Shown here piece after piece: positions 53,576 to 62,290 of a stretch of DNA of 64,000 bases. The first letter of the stretch is position 1. Every line of letters begins with the position of its first letter. Origin of the DNA: Salinirubellus salinus (GTDB lineage Archaea; Halobacteriota; Halobacteria; Halobacteriales; Haloarculaceae); assembly GCF_025231485.1 (NCBI RefSeq), contig NZ_CP104003.1, forward strand, positions 2,232,001 to 2,296,000, given 5' to 3'. Both the position numbers and the translations under genes were made by a program. The notes under the pieces were generated by a model. The model made no database searches, was not told the DNA's origin, and saw only the letters and a program-made list of their open reading frames with translations.

Positions 53576-54336
53576 AGCGCGCTGGCCCCGAGGAACAGCT
53601 GTGCGATGCCGGAGAACCAGAGGAAGGCGGCGAGCGACACGGTGGCGGCGACGCTCCCCACGATGGCCGACGTCAGGAGCGCCCACCGGCGCGCGGACAG
53701 GAGGTCGTCACGCGAGCGGTCCGAGCAGAAGAACGGCCCCGCACCCGTCGTGAGGAGTATCGGTTTCGGCCCGTCGTCGTACACCTCGTCCCGCACGGCG
53801 CGGCCGTACGCGACCACCTCGTCCCCGGGGCGGAGGTGGTCCTGCCGGTAGCGCCGTTCGTGGCCCGGCGAGCGCTCGGCCGTGGCGTTGGCACGGTCGA
53901 AGGCGAGCACCTCGGGTGGGCGTCCCTCGTGGCTCTCTATCTCGTGGGTGACCGAGCGGTCGTCGGTCAGGTCGAGGTCGACGGTCGGGTCGACCCGGAC
54001 TCGCCCGGCGTCGGTGGCCACGGCGAACGGTTCGGCCTCGCGCTCGTCGAACAGCGTGGTCGAACTCGACTCGCTCCAGTCCTCGACCGTGAGGTCGTAG
54101 AGCACGCACTCGTCGGCACCGATGGGGGTCCGGAGTGTGCCGGCCAGCGGTTCGACGCGTCCCTCGACGGTGACCCGGCCGTAGGCCAGCGAGTCCAGTT
54201 TCGGCACGGGCACGTCCGTCAGGGCGTTGTACTCGGCGTAGCGGTCGAAGCCGTCCCGGACCCGGAGCAGTCCCCAGAACACGCCGTAGACGGACCCGCC
54301 GAGCAGCGCGAGATAGGCGACGACGGCCAGCACCAT
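53572..54336 (-). CDS. GIDE-like membrane protein, LemA partner
   Basis: A 254-residue protein of the GIDE/MULAN-related prokaryotic family. It has an N-terminal helix (MVLAVVAYLALLGGSVYGVFW), a beta-rich middle domain (VTVEGRVEPLAGTLRTPIG, YDLTVEDWSES, AGRVRVDPTVDL, HLRPGDEVVAYGRAV) and a C-terminal helix pair near 218-250. In eukaryotes related domains belong to E3 ligases; no RING is present here. It starts 3 bases after the LemA stop on the same strand, the recurrent LemA-GIDE arrangement. Confidence 0.8.
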   Translation of the reverse strand: MVLAVVAYLALLGGSVYGVFWGLLRVRDGFDRYAEYNALTDVPVPKLDSLAYGRVTVEGRVEPLAGTLRTPIGADECVLYDLTVEDWSESSSTTLFDEREAEPFAVATDAGRVRVDPTVDLDLTDDRSVTHEIESHEGRPPEVLAFDRANATAERSPGHERRYRQDHLRPGDEVVAYGRAVRDEVYDDGPKPILLTTGAGPFFCSDRSRDDLLSARRWALLTSAIVGSVAATVSLAAFLWFSGIAQLFLGASAL

Positions 54337-54339
54337 CGG

Positions 54340-54921
54340 TCAGCGGGCGAACTGCTCGCGGATATCGACGCGCTCGCGGGCCTCCTCGTCGGCGCTGAAC
54401 GGTTCGCGTGGCTCGTAGTCACGGCGCGAGGCGAACAGCGACTCGGGGAAGCGGTCGAGGCGGGCGTTGTAGCGGGCGACGGCCTCGTTGTAGTACTCCC
54501 GGCGGTCCTCCAGTCGCCGTTCGAGTTCGGTGATGGTCTCCCCGAGTTCCGCGAAGTGCTCGTCCGCGCGGAGTTCGGGGTAGTCGTCCGCGAGGTTGTA
54601 GATCTCGTCGACCGCCCGTTTTACCTCCACCTCGGCCAGCGCTCGCTGGCTCGGCGTGTCGGCCTCGACGAGTCGCTCGCGGGCGACCAGCACCTCCGCG
54701 AGCACCTCCTGTTCGACGTCGACGTGTTCGCGGGCTACCGCCACGAGCGAGGCCACCTCGTCGTGGCGCCGCTGGAGCAGGGTCTCGACGTTGCCCCAGG
54801 TCCGGTCGACGTTCTGCCGGGCCTCGACGAGGTTGTTGTGCGCGGACCCGAGGTAGCGGACGAGACTGTAGACGACCAGCAAGCCGGCGAACCCGGCGAC
54901 GACGCTGGGGAACGAGACCAT
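54340..54921 (-). CDS. lemA: LemA family protein
   Basis: A 193-residue protein with an N-terminal signal-anchor helix (VVAGFAGLLVVYSLVRYL) and then the LemA four-helix bundle: NNLVEARQNVDRTWGNVETLLQRRHDEV, NLADDYPELRADEHFAEL, and EYYNEAVARYNARLDRFPESLFA. Length and motifs are normal. Role unknown in archaea; in bacteria LemA proteins associate with membrane proteases and envelope functions. Likely cotranscribed with the GIDE gene. Confidence 0.92.
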   Translation of the reverse strand: MVSFPSVVAGFAGLLVVYSLVRYLGSAHNNLVEARQNVDRTWGNVETLLQRRHDEVASLVAVAREHVDVEQEVLAEVLVARERLVEADTPSQRALAEVEVKRAVDEIYNLADDYPELRADEHFAELGETITELERRLEDRREYYNEAVARYNARLDRFPESLFASRRDYEPREPFSADEEARERVDIREQFAR

Positions 54922-55008
54922 GTTTTCGAGAGACCCCGGAGCGGACGTATTTCTACCTGTCGCCCGCATCCGTCACCTACTTCCGCCGACCACTCCTCCG
55001 TTCGGCTG

Positions 55009-55869
55009 ATGGAGTACCTCGAGCGCCGGCGGACCGCCATCGAGGAGCGACTGGAGGCCGTCCTCGACGGCGTCGAACCCGAGGCGCTCACCGAGCAGGT
55101 CCGACACGTCTCGCTGTCGGGGGGCAAGCGCGTCCGCCCGATGGTGACGGTGCTCTCCTGCGAGTCGCTGGGTGGGGACCCCGGCCTCGACGGCGGGCGC
55201 GGGACCGCCGTCGACTACGCCGTCGGCATCGAACTCGTCCACAACGCCTCGCTCGTGGTGGACGACATCATCGACGCCGCGGACCTCCGGCGCGGGGTCA
55301 CGGCGGCCCACGTCGAGTACGGTCACAGCGCCGCAATCCTCGCCTCGGACGGCCTGCTCGGCGAGGCGTTCGCCCTGTTCTCGGCCGACGAGGCGGCGAT
55401 GCAGGCGGTCAGCGACGCGATGGTCGAACTCGGGATGGGCGAGGCCACCGAACTGGTCGCCCAGCCGTCGAACGAGGCGGAGTACATGCAACTCGCCCGG
55501 CGGAAGACGGGGGCGCTGTTCCGGGCGGCCGCGGAGCTGGGCGCGGTGGCCGCGGGCGCCGACCCCTACACGCAGGAGGCGTTCGGCGAGTACGCCGAGC
55601 GCGTGGGCGTGGCGTTCCAGATCCGCGACGACGTGCTGGACGAGATCGCCGACCCCGAGGAACTCGGGAAACCGACGGGCCACGACGAGGAGATGGAGCG
55701 ACCCTCCATCGTGCAGGTGACCGACCTGAGCCCGGAGGAGGCGAACCAGCGGGCGCGCGACGAGTCCGACCGGGCGTTGCGGGCGCTGGAGTCCGCGGAC
55801 CTGCAGGAGTCGCGAGGAGCCGACTACCTGCGCGACCTCGCGGAGTTCGTCGTGGTCAGGGAGAAGTAG
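55009..55869 (+). CDS. Polyprenyl diphosphate synthase (trans)
   Basis: A 286-residue trans-prenyltransferase. It has GGKRVRPMV (IPP site), the first Asp-rich motif VDDIIDAADLRRG (Asp85, 86, 89) and the second FQIRDDVLDEIAD. Residue -5 to the first motif is the small Ala80, as in long-chain enzymes such as IspB rather than the bulky residue of archaeal GGPP synthase. Length (286) is short for a GGPP synthase. A menaquinone side-chain synthase is plausible; GGPP cannot be excluded. Divergent from lemA. Confidence 0.88.
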   Translation: MEYLERRRTAIEERLEAVLDGVEPEALTEQVRHVSLSGGKRVRPMVTVLSCESLGGDPGLDGGRGTAVDYAVGIELVHNASLVVDDIIDAADLRRGVTAAHVEYGHSAAILASDGLLGEAFALFSADEAAMQAVSDAMVELGMGEATELVAQPSNEAEYMQLARRKTGALFRAAAELGAVAAGADPYTQEAFGEYAERVGVAFQIRDDVLDEIADPEELGKPTGHDEEMERPSIVQVTDLSPEEANQRARDESDRALRALESADLQESRGADYLRDLAEFVVVREK

Positions 55870-55893
55870 GACGGGTCGGTCGCCGGGCGCGGC

Positions 55894-57375
55894 TCAGTCC
55901 GCCCGGAGGCCGTCGAACGACGTCGCGCGCTCGGCCGGCACGGGCGTCGTCACCAGCGAGACGCCGACGGTCAGCACGAGACCCAGCAGCATCCCGACGA
56001 CGCTCGCCGACCAGCCGCCGAGGTACGTCGAGGGGATCTGTACGAGAAAGACGCTCGCGAGGTAGAACGCCTGCGTGCCGACGATGCCGGCGAGCATCCC
56101 GGCGCGGGTGGTCCGGGTCCAGTAGAGCGCGACGATGACCGGGAGCGCGAGCTGGGCGAAGCCGCCGAACGCCGTGTCGCCGATCTGGACGATGGTCCCC
56201 TCCGCGAACAGCGAGGCGACGAACGACCCGAGCGCGAAGACGGCGACGCCGATGCGGCCCACGAGCGCCTCGCGGTCACCGCTCCCGAGTGCCCCGCGGA
56301 GCCGCTGGACCGGCCGGTAGACGTCACGGGTGAGGTACGAGGCCCCCGACAGGAGCATCGAGTCCGACGAGGACATCATCGCGGCGAGCGCGCCGGCGAT
56401 GACGAGCGCGGCGAACCACGCGGGCGTGTACTCGTTGAGCAGCGCGGGGACGACGTTGCCACCCTCGGGGACCGTCACCCCGAGGCCGGCCGCCCACGCG
56501 CCCAGCATGAACGCCGGGACGAACAGCAGGAGGACCAGCACCGGCCAGAGCGCGAACGTGCGCTGGAGCACCTGCTTCGAGCGCGCGGCGAAGAACCGCT
56601 GGTTGATCTGCGGGAACATCGTCACGCCGAAGGCGATGGAGATGGCCGTCGAGAGCATCCACTCGGGGGTGTAGAGGCCACCGCCGAGCGCGGCGAACTC
56701 GGGCTGGTTCGTGGCCATCGCGGCCGTGGCCTCACCGAGGCCACCGACCGCGGCGAGCACCCACGCGACGGCGCCCCAGACGAGCACCAGCATGAACGCC
56801 CCCTGGATGGTGTCGGTCCACGCGACGCCGCGCATCCCGCTGACGACGACGTAGAGCACCATGAACAGGGTGATGCCGCCGGCGCCGACCCAGAACGGGA
56901 TGGCCCCGTCCGTGAGACCCACGATGGCCTGCCCGGCCCCCTTCTGCTGGAGCATCACGTACGGGAACAGCCAGAACAGCGAGAACCCGGCGACGAGGAC
57001 GCGGAGCCCCGTCGAGTCGAAGCGGTCCCCGAGCATCTCGCCGAGGGTGACGTAGCCGTGTTCCTTCCCGACGAGCCACTGTCGGTAGCCGACGACGTAC
57101 CAGAGGACGGCGAACAGCACGCCGTCCATCAGCCCCATCACGAGGATCCACTCGGGACCCGCGCCGTAGGCGAGGTTGGGCCCGCCGAAGAAGGTGAACG
57201 CCGAGAGCAGCGTCGCGAACGTCGTGAACAGGAGGACGACAGTCCCCAGCGTACGGCCGGCGAGGTAGAAGTCCTCGGCCGAGCGGTCGGTGCGGCGGTA
57301 GGCGACGAGGCCCACCGCGACGGCGACCAGCAGGTAGGCACCGATGACGCCCACCTGGACGTACAGTTCGTTCAC
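55894..57375 (-). CDS. Sodium:solute symporter (SSS family)
   Basis: A 493-residue protein with about 13 helices. The SSS core is clear: EDFYLAGRTLG, FTFFGGPNLAYGAGPEWIL, GMRGVAWTDTIQGAFML, and SSSDSMLLSGASYLTRDVYRP with the Na2-site Ser residues. GTG 57375 (MNELYVQVG) overlaps the DUF3311 gene by 4 bases. Substrate unknown; carboxylates, amino acids or osmolytes are usual. Confidence 0.92.
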   Translation of the reverse strand: MNELYVQVGVIGAYLLVAVAVGLVAYRRTDRSAEDFYLAGRTLGTVVLLFTTFATLLSAFTFFGGPNLAYGAGPEWILVMGLMDGVLFAVLWYVVGYRQWLVGKEHGYVTLGEMLGDRFDSTGLRVLVAGFSLFWLFPYVMLQQKGAGQAIVGLTDGAIPFWVGAGGITLFMVLYVVVSGMRGVAWTDTIQGAFMLVLVWGAVAWVLAAVGGLGEATAAMATNQPEFAALGGGLYTPEWMLSTAISIAFGVTMFPQINQRFFAARSKQVLQRTFALWPVLVLLLFVPAFMLGAWAAGLGVTVPEGGNVVPALLNEYTPAWFAALVIAGALAAMMSSSDSMLLSGASYLTRDVYRPVQRLRGALGSGDREALVGRIGVAVFALGSFVASLFAEGTIVQIGDTAFGGFAQLALPVIVALYWTRTTRAGMLAGIVGTQAFYLASVFLVQIPSTYLGGWSASVVGMLLGLVLTVGVSLVTTPVPAERATSFDGLRAD

Positions 57376-57596
57376 GGCGCCACCTCCACGGGGTCCGTCT
57401 CGACGCCCACGCCCCACGCGGTGCGGGCGAACACGGCGAACACGCCGGCGGTCAGCACCATCCACCCGACGTGCCACCAGAGCCACAGCGGCAGCCCGGC
57501 GACGACGCGCGCGTCGCCCCACAGGAACCACGGGACGGCGAGCGCCACCAGCACGAGCGCCACGATACCCCAAAGTACGGTCTTCGTACCACGCAT
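57372..57596 (-). CDS. DUF3311 small membrane subunit of the SSS symporter
   Basis: A 74-residue two-helix protein with WGIVALVLVALAVPWFLWGD, then WHVGWMVLTAGVFAVFARTAWGV, the DUF3311 pattern. The family is regularly encoded immediately before an SSS transporter, as here with a 4-base overlap. A leftward TATTAGG box lies about 27 bases upstream. Confidence 0.88.
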   Translation of the reverse strand: MRGTKTVLWGIVALVLVALAVPWFLWGDARVVAGLPLWLWWHVGWMVLTAGVFAVFARTAWGVGVETDPVEVAP

Positions 57597-57659
57597 GTGT
57601 ACGCCACAGTATCCACACGCGAGCCTAATACTTGTCGCTCGTCACCGATACCGCGTTTC

Positions 57660-57676
57660 GAAGAATATTTTTCTTC
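57660..57676. promoter_or_regulatory. AT-rich inverted repeat between divergent promoters
   Basis: GAAGAA-TATTT-TTCTTC is a perfect 6-base inverted repeat in the 289-base region shared by the DUF3311-SSS and dnaG promoters. It could be an operator for the symporter operon; no protein is known to bind it. Confidence 0.4.
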
Positions 57677-57798
57677 AGTACGCACGGGGGCCGCGAACTC
57701 CGCGCACGGGCGGCCGGTTCCGACACCCGACGGTCCCTCGGAACCCGACGACGGCGCCACGGAGGCGAGCGCGACCGCCAGTGCACGTCCGTCCGTGG

Positions 57799-57849
57799 GT
57801 TTAAATCCGGACGGCGACTCCTGTATACTGGCCATGAGTTCACTCATGG
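57799..57849 (+). promoter_or_regulatory. dnaG promoter and first leader hairpin
   Basis: GTTTAAATC (57799-57807) is the best TATA-like box; transcription would start near 57830-57835. A hairpin CCATGAGT-TC-ACTCATGG (57832-57849), perfect over 8 bases, falls at the 5' end of the transcript. Confidence 0.45.
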
Positions 57850-57862
57850 AATCACCATCCAC

Positions 57863-57876
57863 GCCCCGAACGGGGC
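57863..57876 (+). promoter_or_regulatory. Second leader hairpin before dnaG
   Basis: GCCCCG-AA-CGGGGC, perfect 6-base arms, ends 9 bases before ATG 57886 and would cover the ribosome-entry region. Confidence 0.45.
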
Positions 57877-57885
57877 AGTTCACCC

Positions 57886-59220
57886 ATGCAGGACACGGCA
57901 AAATACCTCATCCACGCGGACATCGAGACCAGCGGCGTCGTCGAGCGCAACGACGTGGTCGGCGCGATATTCGGCCAGACGGAGGGCCTCCTCGGGGAGG
58001 AACTGGAGATACGGGACCTCCAGGACTCCTCGAAGGTGGGCCGCATCGACGTCGAAGTGACGAGCGAGAACGGTCGCTCGACCGGCGAACTCACCATCGC
58101 CACCTCGCTAGACAAGGTGGAGACGGCCATCCTCGCCGCAGCGCTGGAGACCATCGACCGGGTCGGCCCCTGTCGGTCCACCATCAGCGTCCGCTCCATC
58201 GAGGACGTCCGGGCCGCCAAGCGACGTGAGGTCGTCGAGCGGGCGAAACGCCTGCTCGCCGAGTCGTTCGACGGCGCGGTGATGAGCAGCGACGAGCTCG
58301 TCGAGGAGGTGCGTAACGCGGTCCGGGTCGCCGACATCACGGAGTACGAAGGGTACCCGGCCGGCCCGCGGGTCGCGGACAGCGACGCCATCATCGTCGT
58401 CGAGGGCCGCGCGGACGTCCTCCAGCTCCTGAAGTACGGCGTGAAGAACGCCGTCGCCGTCGAGGGGACGGACGTGCCGGAGGCCGTCGCCGGCCTGACG
58501 AAGGAGCGGACCGTCACGGCGTTCCTCGACGGCGACCGCGGGGGCGACCTCATCCTGAAGGAGCTCGCGCAGGTCGGCGACGTGGACTTCGTCGCGCTGG
58601 CGCCGCCCGCCCGCTCGGTGGAGGACCTCGAACGGCACGAGGTGATGGCCGCGCTCCGCGAGAAGGTGCCCTACGAGGTGGCCGTCGAGGCGGGCGAGGA
58701 GGCCGTCACCGCGACCGACGGGAGCGTCAGACCCGCGCCCGAGGCCGACGCCGAGGAACCCACGGTGACCCCGGAGACCCCGGCGGCGCCCGACGAGCCA
58801 GTCGCCGACGAGTCGGCCGAGGCGGCGGACGACGAGGAGGCACAGGCCGAGGCGGCCGACGAGGGCGAGGACGCGGGCGAGAGCGAACGGGCCGACCCCG
58901 ACCCGGAGACGCTCGGCGGGCACGTCCGTGCGGTCCGCGAGAGCGGGACCGTCCGCCTGCTCGACGGGGAGTTCGAGGAACTCGGGAGCGGGAACGCCGA
59001 GAGCGCGTTCGACCTGCTCCGGGAGGCCGACCCGGTCCCCGAGGTGGTCGTCCTCGACGGGACGCTCGAACAGCGGTTGCTCGACGTCTGCGCCCAGCGC
59101 GGCGTCGAACAGGTCGTCGCCCGCGCCACCGGCGAGTTCGTCAAACAGCCCGCGAGCGTCCGTATCCGCACGTTCGAGGGCCTGCTCCACCCGCCGGAAC
59201 CCGACGGGGCGCAGGCCTAG
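57886..59220 (+). CDS. dnaG: Archaeal DnaG primase-like protein
   Basis: A 444-residue TOPRIM protein; in archaea it associates with the exosome and has primase-like activity in vitro. It starts MQDTAKYLIHADIETSGVVE. The TOPRIM residues are in DAIIVVEGRADVLQLLKYG (Glu) and TAFLDGDRGGDLI (Asp-x-Asp). A long Glu/Ala-rich insert (~residues 275-345) precedes the C-terminal domain (GTVRLLDGEFEEL to the end). Start is fixed by the conserved N-terminus. Confidence 0.95.
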   Translation: MQDTAKYLIHADIETSGVVERNDVVGAIFGQTEGLLGEELEIRDLQDSSKVGRIDVEVTSENGRSTGELTIATSLDKVETAILAAALETIDRVGPCRSTISVRSIEDVRAAKRREVVERAKRLLAESFDGAVMSSDELVEEVRNAVRVADITEYEGYPAGPRVADSDAIIVVEGRADVLQLLKYGVKNAVAVEGTDVPEAVAGLTKERTVTAFLDGDRGGDLILKELAQVGDVDFVALAPPARSVEDLERHEVMAALREKVPYEVAVEAGEEAVTATDGSVRPAPEADAEEPTVTPETPAAPDEPVADESAEAADDEEAQAEAADEGEDAGESERADPDPETLGGHVRAVRESGTVRLLDGEFEELGSGNAESAFDLLREADPVPEVVVLDGTLEQRLLDVCAQRGVEQVVARATGEFVKQPASVRIRTFEGLLHPPEPDGAQA

Positions 59221-59660
59221 GAGTCGAGCGAGCGCCCCAGTCTGACCCCGTCCTGGGTCCTGTCCGCCGTCTCGTAGTGTGCGGGCAGTCGCTCGACCAG
59301 GTCGAAGCCCGCGTCGCGGTAGAACGCCCGCGCCCGGTCGTCCGCCGCGCGCGTCGTCAGTTCGAGTCGGTCGTGGTCCGCCACCCGCCGAGCGGCCGCC
59401 TCGAGGAGCGCCCGGCCGTGCCCCCGGCGCCGGTGGCCGGGCGCGACGGCGAGTTCGGCGAGGTAGGCGACCCGACCCGCCTCGTCGGGAAGGACGAGAG
59501 CGTAGCCGACGGGCGACCTCGCTGGCGTCTCGACGGCGACGAGCGCGACGGCGGGGCCGCGGACCCCGAACGCGAGGAGCCGTGCCGAGGAGTCGGGGAG
59601 CGCCACCGCTCGGATGGTCTCCAACCGGGGGAGGTCCGCGTCCGTCGCGTCGCGTATCAT
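59217..59660 (-). CDS. GNAT family N-acetyltransferase
   Basis: A 147-residue acetyltransferase. AELAVAPGHRRRGHGRALLEAAARR is the acetyl-CoA motif A, and DRARAFYRDAGFDLVERLPAHY motif B. Substrate unknown. It overlaps the dnaG end by 4 bases (convergent) and follows the DUF92 gene by 8 bases, so it is probably its operon partner. Confidence 0.9.
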   Translation of the reverse strand: MIRDATDADLPRLETIRAVALPDSSARLLAFGVRGPAVALVAVETPARSPVGYALVLPDEAGRVAYLAELAVAPGHRRRGHGRALLEAAARRVADHDRLELTTRAADDRARAFYRDAGFDLVERLPAHYETADRTQDGVRLGRSLDS

Positions 59661-59668
59661 CGGCGCGG

Positions 59669-61009
59669 TCAGAGCGCGACGGCGCCGACGGCGAGCGCGA
59701 GGAGCGCGGCCGCCACCGCGCCGCCGAGCGTGGCGAGGAAGTTCACCGACTGGTTGTCGAGCGACTCACCCTCCAGCGTGGCGCCGAGGAGGCTGTCGAC
59801 GGTCATCCCGACGAACCCCGCGGCCACCACCGTCGCGGTGGCGGCCGGGCCGAGGTCGAAGAAGACCGCCGCGATGCCGGCGATGACACCCGCTGCGGCG
59901 ATACCGACCACCTCGCCCTGCCACGTCACCGCGCCGTCGGTGCCGGCGGGGACGCGCTCGAACGTCGTGATGAGCCGTGGGTCGTCGTAGAGGCCGCCGA
60001 TCTCCGAGGAGAACGTGTCGGCCATCGCCGTGGCGACGCTCCCGGCGAACGCGAAGCGGAACAGTTCCGGCGGGAGACCCACGGTCCCGCTCGCGGCGAA
60101 CGCGAGGACGGCGACGAGTGCCACCGCGGAGTTCGCGAGGACGTTCCCCGACCCGCGGGCGCCCTCGTTGGCCTCGGCGATGCCCCGCTGCGCCTTCTCG
60201 TCGTAGCGGAACTTCGAGGCCAGCCCGCCGAGGCCGAAGAAGGTGACGAGCAGGGCGAACCAGCCGTATCCCCCGAGGACGATGGCGAGCAGCGCGAGGA
60301 GGACGCCGGTGAGCATCCCCTCGAGCGAGGCCGTCTCCAGCGCGTAGGCGACGTAGCCCAGCAGGACGGTCACGACCACCCCGACGGCGACGCGGGTGGG
60401 GCCGACGACGACGCCGAGTTCGAGCAGACCCCAGAGGAACAGGGCGCTGGAGACCATCACGAGCGGGTCGTCGCGTTCGAACAGCATCGACCGGAGGAGG
60501 GCGGCGAACAGCGCGGCGGCGGCGGCGAGGAACACCACGAGCGCCGGGGCGAGCGGCGACCCGAGGAGGAGCCCGACCGCGAGGACGCCGCCGACGCCGC
60601 CGACGGTGCCGCCGGCGGCGAACGCACCCACCGCGAGGAACGGGTCGGCGCCCGCGGCACGCGCGACGGCCTGCAGGAGGTTCCCCGAGACGAGGACGGC
60701 GATCCCCCCGACGTACGCCTCGGCGGGGAGGCCGAACTGCGTCGCGAGGAGGGCGAGGCCCGCGGCGGCCAGCGCGAAGCCAGCGAGACCGTAGAGCCGC
60801 CCCTCCTCGTAGTCGCCGGGGCGGGCCAGCAGGTCGAACAGCGCACCCTCGTCGACGACGTAGAGCGCGGCGGCCGCCACCAGGACGAACGGGAGGGTGG
60901 CCGCGGCGGTGACCACGGCCTCGTCGAAGCGGCCGGCGAGCGCCGGCACGAGGAGCGAGAGTGCACCCACCGCGGCGAACGCACCCGCTCGCCGCACGTT
61001 CCCCGTCAC
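59669..61009 (-). CDS. DUF92 (TIGR00297) membrane protein, possible prenyl-phosphate kinase
   Basis: A 446-residue polytopic protein with about 12 helices. The C-terminal 240 residues are the DUF92 domain: GLGGLASKFRYDEKAQRGIAEANEGARGSGNVLANS, AGSVATAMADTFSSEIGGL, and TLEGESLDNQSVNFLATLGG. The N-terminal ~190 residues are extra helices. Plant VTE6, in the same family, phosphorylates phytyl phosphate; a prenyl- or polyprenyl-phosphate kinase role is inferred and fits the neighbouring cis-prenyltransferase genes. GTG start 61009; divergent from the gene at 61161. Confidence 0.85.
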   Translation of the reverse strand: MTGNVRRAGAFAAVGALSLLVPALAGRFDEAVVTAAATLPFVLVAAAALYVVDEGALFDLLARPGDYEEGRLYGLAGFALAAAGLALLATQFGLPAEAYVGGIAVLVSGNLLQAVARAAGADPFLAVGAFAAGGTVGGVGGVLAVGLLLGSPLAPALVVFLAAAAALFAALLRSMLFERDDPLVMVSSALFLWGLLELGVVVGPTRVAVGVVVTVLLGYVAYALETASLEGMLTGVLLALLAIVLGGYGWFALLVTFFGLGGLASKFRYDEKAQRGIAEANEGARGSGNVLANSAVALVAVLAFAASGTVGLPPELFRFAFAGSVATAMADTFSSEIGGLYDDPRLITTFERVPAGTDGAVTWQGEVVGIAAAGVIAGIAAVFFDLGPAATATVVAAGFVGMTVDSLLGATLEGESLDNQSVNFLATLGGAVAAALLALAVGAVAL

Positions 61010-61160
61010 GGCACGTCGGTTCCCCCGAGACGCACTTAACCATCCCGGTGGCCGACCGGTCGACCACCCGCCAGCGTCGGGGTCGCTCGCGGCCGTGTGC
61101 CCGACCACGGCTCTGACGCCGACCACGGGACTTAGGCCGGGGGGCGTCGGAGTGGACCGC

Positions 61161-61775
61161 GTGGGACTGTACGACCGCTATCTCGCGATGCGCGTCCGCC
61201 GGAGCGGCGCCAGCCTCCCCGAACGGGTGGCGCTGGTCATCACCGAGCGCGACCTGCTCGAACCGGGCGCCTACGGGACGCTCACCGACTTCCTCGGCTG
61301 GGCGTTCGAGCACGGCGCCGAGCGGGTGATGGTCTCCGTCTCCGTCCTCGACCCCGAGGCGGTCCCGACGCTCCGGCGTGCGCTCTCGGACCTCGACGTG
61401 CCGTGGCCCATCGCCGTCCGCGGCCCGGACGACGAGGACCCGGCCACCGCCGACACCCCCGTCCAGGTGAACATCGGCCTCGGCGGGAAGGCGGAGTTCG
61501 CCACCGCCGTCCGCCGCGTCGCAGAGGCGGTGGAGGCGGGCGACCTCTCGCCCGAGGACGTCGACGCCGAGGACATCGAGGCGAGCCTCGTGTTCCCCGA
61601 GGACCCGGACCTCGTGGTGAAGACGGGGGCCGAACGGCTCTCCGACTTCATGATCTGGCAGTCCGTCTACTCCGAACTCTACTTCACGGACGTGAACTGG
61701 CGGGACTTCCGGGAGCGTGACTACCTCCGGGCGATCCGTGACTACCAGGAGCGACAGCGGCGATTCGGGAGGTAG
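61161..61775 (+). CDS. Degenerate cis-prenyltransferase (UppS-family) homologue
   Basis: A 204-residue protein. Its C-terminal part aligns with the UppS at 62291-63205 (DLVVKTGAERLSDFMIWQSVYSELYFTDVNWRDFRERDYLRAIRDYQ against IIRTGGDERTSNFLPW..YWPEFRRVDFLRAIRTYE). At the N-terminus the catalytic QDGNRR motif is replaced by VITERD; the catalytic Asp position is Thr28. It ends RRFGR, containing the RxG motif absent from the other copy. Probable non-catalytic partner subunit, like NgBR/Nus1. GTG 61161 start; GTG 61152 is an alternative. Confidence 0.8.
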   Translation: MGLYDRYLAMRVRRSGASLPERVALVITERDLLEPGAYGTLTDFLGWAFEHGAERVMVSVSVLDPEAVPTLRRALSDLDVPWPIAVRGPDDEDPATADTPVQVNIGLGGKAEFATAVRRVAEAVEAGDLSPEDVDAEDIEASLVFPEDPDLVVKTGAERLSDFMIWQSVYSELYFTDVNWRDFRERDYLRAIRDYQERQRRFGR

Positions 61776-61777
61776 CG

Positions 61778-62233
61778 ATGCGACGACGCGCCCTCCTCGG
61801 TGCGTGTTCGCTCGCGGTGCTCCCCGGCTGTGGGGTCTTCCGCGGGCTGGACGCCGCGGCCGCCGCCGAGCCCGGTTCCGTCGCCATCCAGAACGACGAC
61901 GACCGGGACCACCGCGTGACCGTGACCGTCGAGCAGGTGAGCGACGACGCCGAGGACGTGCCGCCGCCGAGCGCGGACCGGACGCCAGCGGCCGGGACCA
62001 CGCGCTCCCGCGAGGCGACGTTCGAGGTGGCCGGCGGCGGGACGGTCCAGGAGACCGAGTTCGTCACGGAGCCGGGGGCGTACTTCGTCACGGTGGAACT
62101 GGAGACGGGCGCGCGAGCCACGACGTGGCTCGGACTGTCCGAGCGCGCGGCGGGTGGCGTCGCCGGGGAGAGACTGGAGGTCTACGTCGGCGGAGACGGT
62201 GACGTGACGGCGTTCTCCCCGAGTGCGGAGTGA
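61778..62233 (+). CDS. Small lipoprotein, uncharacterised
   Basis: A 151-residue protein with a Tat- or Sec-type signal (MRRRALLGACSLAVLPGC, lipobox Cys18) and a single beta-sandwich-like domain (GSVAIQNDDDRDHRVTVTVEQV to LEVYVGGDGDV). ATG 61778 is 2 bases after the preceding stop, so the two genes are cotranscribed. Function unknown; the same kind of short beta lipoprotein is common in haloarchaea. Confidence 0.75.
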   Translation: MRRRALLGACSLAVLPGCGVFRGLDAAAAAEPGSVAIQNDDDRDHRVTVTVEQVSDDAEDVPPPSADRTPAAGTTRSREATFEVAGGGTVQETEFVTEPGAYFVTVELETGARATTWLGLSERAAGGVAGERLEVYVGGDGDVTAFSPSAE

Positions 62234-62290
62234 CGGGCAGGTCGAGGACGGGGCGGTGGTCGTGCGGTCGGCACGGAACGTCGACCGGGT

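Noticed and set aside
53836-55008. N-terminal extension of the polyprenyl synthase frame by 391 codons
   Set aside because: The extension runs antisense through the GIDE and lemA genes; the conserved protein begins at ATG 55009.
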